A DNA stretch of 64,000 bases from Corinectria fuckeliana. Taxonomy: Eukaryota > Ascomycota > Sordariomycetes > Hypocreales > Nectriaceae. The notes beneath the pieces are model-generated. The model was not told where the DNA came from. It ran no database searches and was given only the letters and a program-made list of their open reading frames with translations. The translations under genes were made by a program, and so were the position numbers. Numbering within the stretch: position 1 is the stretch's first letter; each line of letters begins with the position of its first letter. Shown here one piece after another: positions 62,946-64,000 of this stretch. The stretch covers positions 1 through 64,000 of the forward strand of contig WPDH01000236.1 of the NCBI GenBank assembly GCA_019137255.1. Direction: 5' to 3'.

Positions 62946-64000
62946 TCAGCCCTTCCGTTTGCTTTCTCTTTCTACAATCCTACTGCTGCGGCGGAGTGGA
63001 GTAGACACGGCGGTAGTTCCGTTCCTTGCAGCTCCCTTCGGTGTCTTCACTTCCTTGACAGCCTTGGTGACAGCAGAAGTCTTGGTGTTGTGTGGGGTGT
63101 TACGCCTCGGCCGTTCCGGAGGCGTCAGCTGTTTGTTCACGACGGCATCGGGGCTGCCAGGGGGCTTGGGTCGGGGGAGGATAGCGGGGAGAGAGTCGGG
63201 TTCCGCGGGCGACGAATGCTCGCTGATGTTCGGCTTCGGACTTGATGCCTCCCTCGCGAAGGGATTGGGCCGCGGCGGCTCTGCTTCGATAGCTCGGTCC
63301 GGCTCATCGGGCTCTTCGTGGATCCACGTGCTTCCTAGTAGCTTATCCCATTCGGGCCTCCAGATGCCGTCTTGGATCCAGTTGCTCTTGACGCCTTCGT
63401 AGGCCATGGCATCGATGTCGACGATGCCACCGGGGGGCTTGTAGTCCGTCTCGTCCTTGATCCAGTCACGCTCCGTGGATATCTGATACAGGAATTGGGG
63501 GTGGGGACGGGATGCCTCGGGATGGCGAACGGTGGGCCTCGGGATGGGGTAATGTGCGATGGGTCCGAATGGGCCCTTGGTATATTTGATCGGCTGCGGA
63601 GGTTTGGGTCGTCTCGGCTGGGCTGCACCGATGCCGTAGATCGGTCGTTGTTGTGGCTCCGGCTCCGACTCCGAGTCTGGGTCATGTTCAGATTCCTCGT
63701 GGCCCCAGCGAGCGCCCAGCCTAGAGTCGGCGAGGATGTGAAGGCCGAAGAAAGGGCCGGCGTCTGGATATGCCCAAGAGGTGGTCAACGGGTGGCTGTC
63801 CTCAGGCCAGGCCGGACCCCATTCGTCCCCCCAGATGCCCTGCTCTACCCAACGACTCCGGACATTGTTGTCTGCGTTGGCCTTAAGATCCCAAGACATA
63901 TCGAACGGCAGCGTCTGCCTCCGGCCGGACAGCCTCCCCGAAATCTGGTGTTCAAGCCGTTCGCGCTCGCGTTCGGCTTGGTCCTTGAACTGGTCCAGCG
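62946..64000 (-). CDS. Hypothetical protein with repeated Trp motifs (3' part)
   Basis: The frame is open from the right edge of the window, so the start lies outside; the ATG at 63899 is internal, since QISGRLSGRRQTLPFD reads through it. I know this as an unnamed fungal family only. A motif of the form N-x-V-(R/K)-x-x-W-(V/I)-x-x-G-I-W-x-x-E-W occurs twice: VRSRWVEQGIWGDEWGP and VKSNWIQDGIWRPEW. Related single W-I pieces are ERDWIKDE and STWIHEEP. Between them are Pro-rich linkers. The upstream part is a charged helix (KDQAERERERLEHQI), likely coiled coil. The C-terminus is basic (RRSSRIVERESKRKG), possibly nuclear. The frame is clean throughout, so it is probably functional. Confidence 0.65.
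   Translation of the reverse strand, partial: LDQFKDQAERERERLEHQISGRLSGRRQTLPFDMSWDLKANADNNVRSRWVEQGIWGDEWGPAWPEDSHPLTTSWAYPDAGPFFGLHILADSRLGARWGHEESEHDPDSESEPEPQQRPIYGIGAAQPRRPKPPQPIKYTKGPFGPIAHYPIPRPTVRHPEASRPHPQFLYQISTERDWIKDETDYKPPGGIVDIDAMAYEGVKSNWIQDGIWRPEWDKLLGSTWIHEEPDEPDRAIEAEPPRPNPFAREASSPKPNISEHSSPAEPDSLPAILPRPKPPGSPDAVVNKQLTPPERPRRNTPHNTKTSAVTKAVKEVKTPKGAARNGTTAVSTPLRRSSRIVERESKRKG

Noticed and set aside
1..64000. Telomere repeats, tRNA or rRNA genes, CRISPR arrays
   Set aside because: No TTAGGG arrays, no A/B box pairs with a cloverleaf, no rRNA signature, and no regular repeat-spacer array.

Overview
The window is nuclear DNA from a filamentous ascomycete, most likely a Sordariomycete and plausibly Hypocreales. 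Several things point there: short GT-AG introns of about 50-115 bp in most genes, GC-rich codon use, a Zn2Cys6 regulator, and Apc5, CIA30 and RPA12 orthologues that read as filamentous-fungal proteins. Repeats carry C-to-T and G-to-A decay in CpA/TpG context, the signature of repeat-induced point mutation (RIP). All spliced models here were built by hand from splice sites and reading phase.

Layout. 1-4110 is an extremely AT-rich, RIP-like block with no usable ORF, and it ends abruptly. 4111-9432 holds a small Cys-rich protein, a PD-(D/E)XK-like nuclease-fold gene and a two-exon gene. 10110-15572 is the most orderly part: CIA30 (complex I assembly) converges on APC5 (anaphase-promoting complex), followed by an HNH_2-family nuclease gene. 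15573-25760 is a repeat-rich zone with a decayed copy of the HNH gene, a foldback element, and fragments of an LrgB-like and a C2H2 zinc-finger gene each caught between direct repeats. 26594-36673 has a candidate secreted protein, decayed kinase and NUDIX fragments, an HNH_2-family gene that lacks its HNH core, and a second PD-(D/E)XK-like gene. 36674-42264 has RPA12 (RNA polymerase I), a phosphotransferase-like pseudogene split into two opposed halves at a 15-G tract, an unknown gene and a NUDIX gene. 42265-53649 is mostly pseudogenes, including a five-copy array made from one exon of a HEI10/CCNB1IP1-like gene. 54313-56852 is an intact-looking Zn2Cys6 transcription factor. 57451-62389 holds a ruined second Zn2Cys6 gene, and RPAP1-like and RecQ-like fragments. 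62946-64000 is the 3' part of a gene with repeated Trp-rich motifs.

How it fits together. Three housekeeping genes (CIA30, APC5, RPA12) sit among accessory families (PD-(D/E)XK-like, HNH_2-like, phosphotransferase/kinase-like, NUDIX) present in several copies at different stages of decay. Dispersed repeats of 40-250 bp link distant parts of the window. The picture is a compartment where accessory nuclease and kinase-like genes are duplicated, rearranged, mutated and occasionally kept. A subtelomeric location is possible (RecQ-like fragment, RIP block, accessory families), but no telomere repeat is present.
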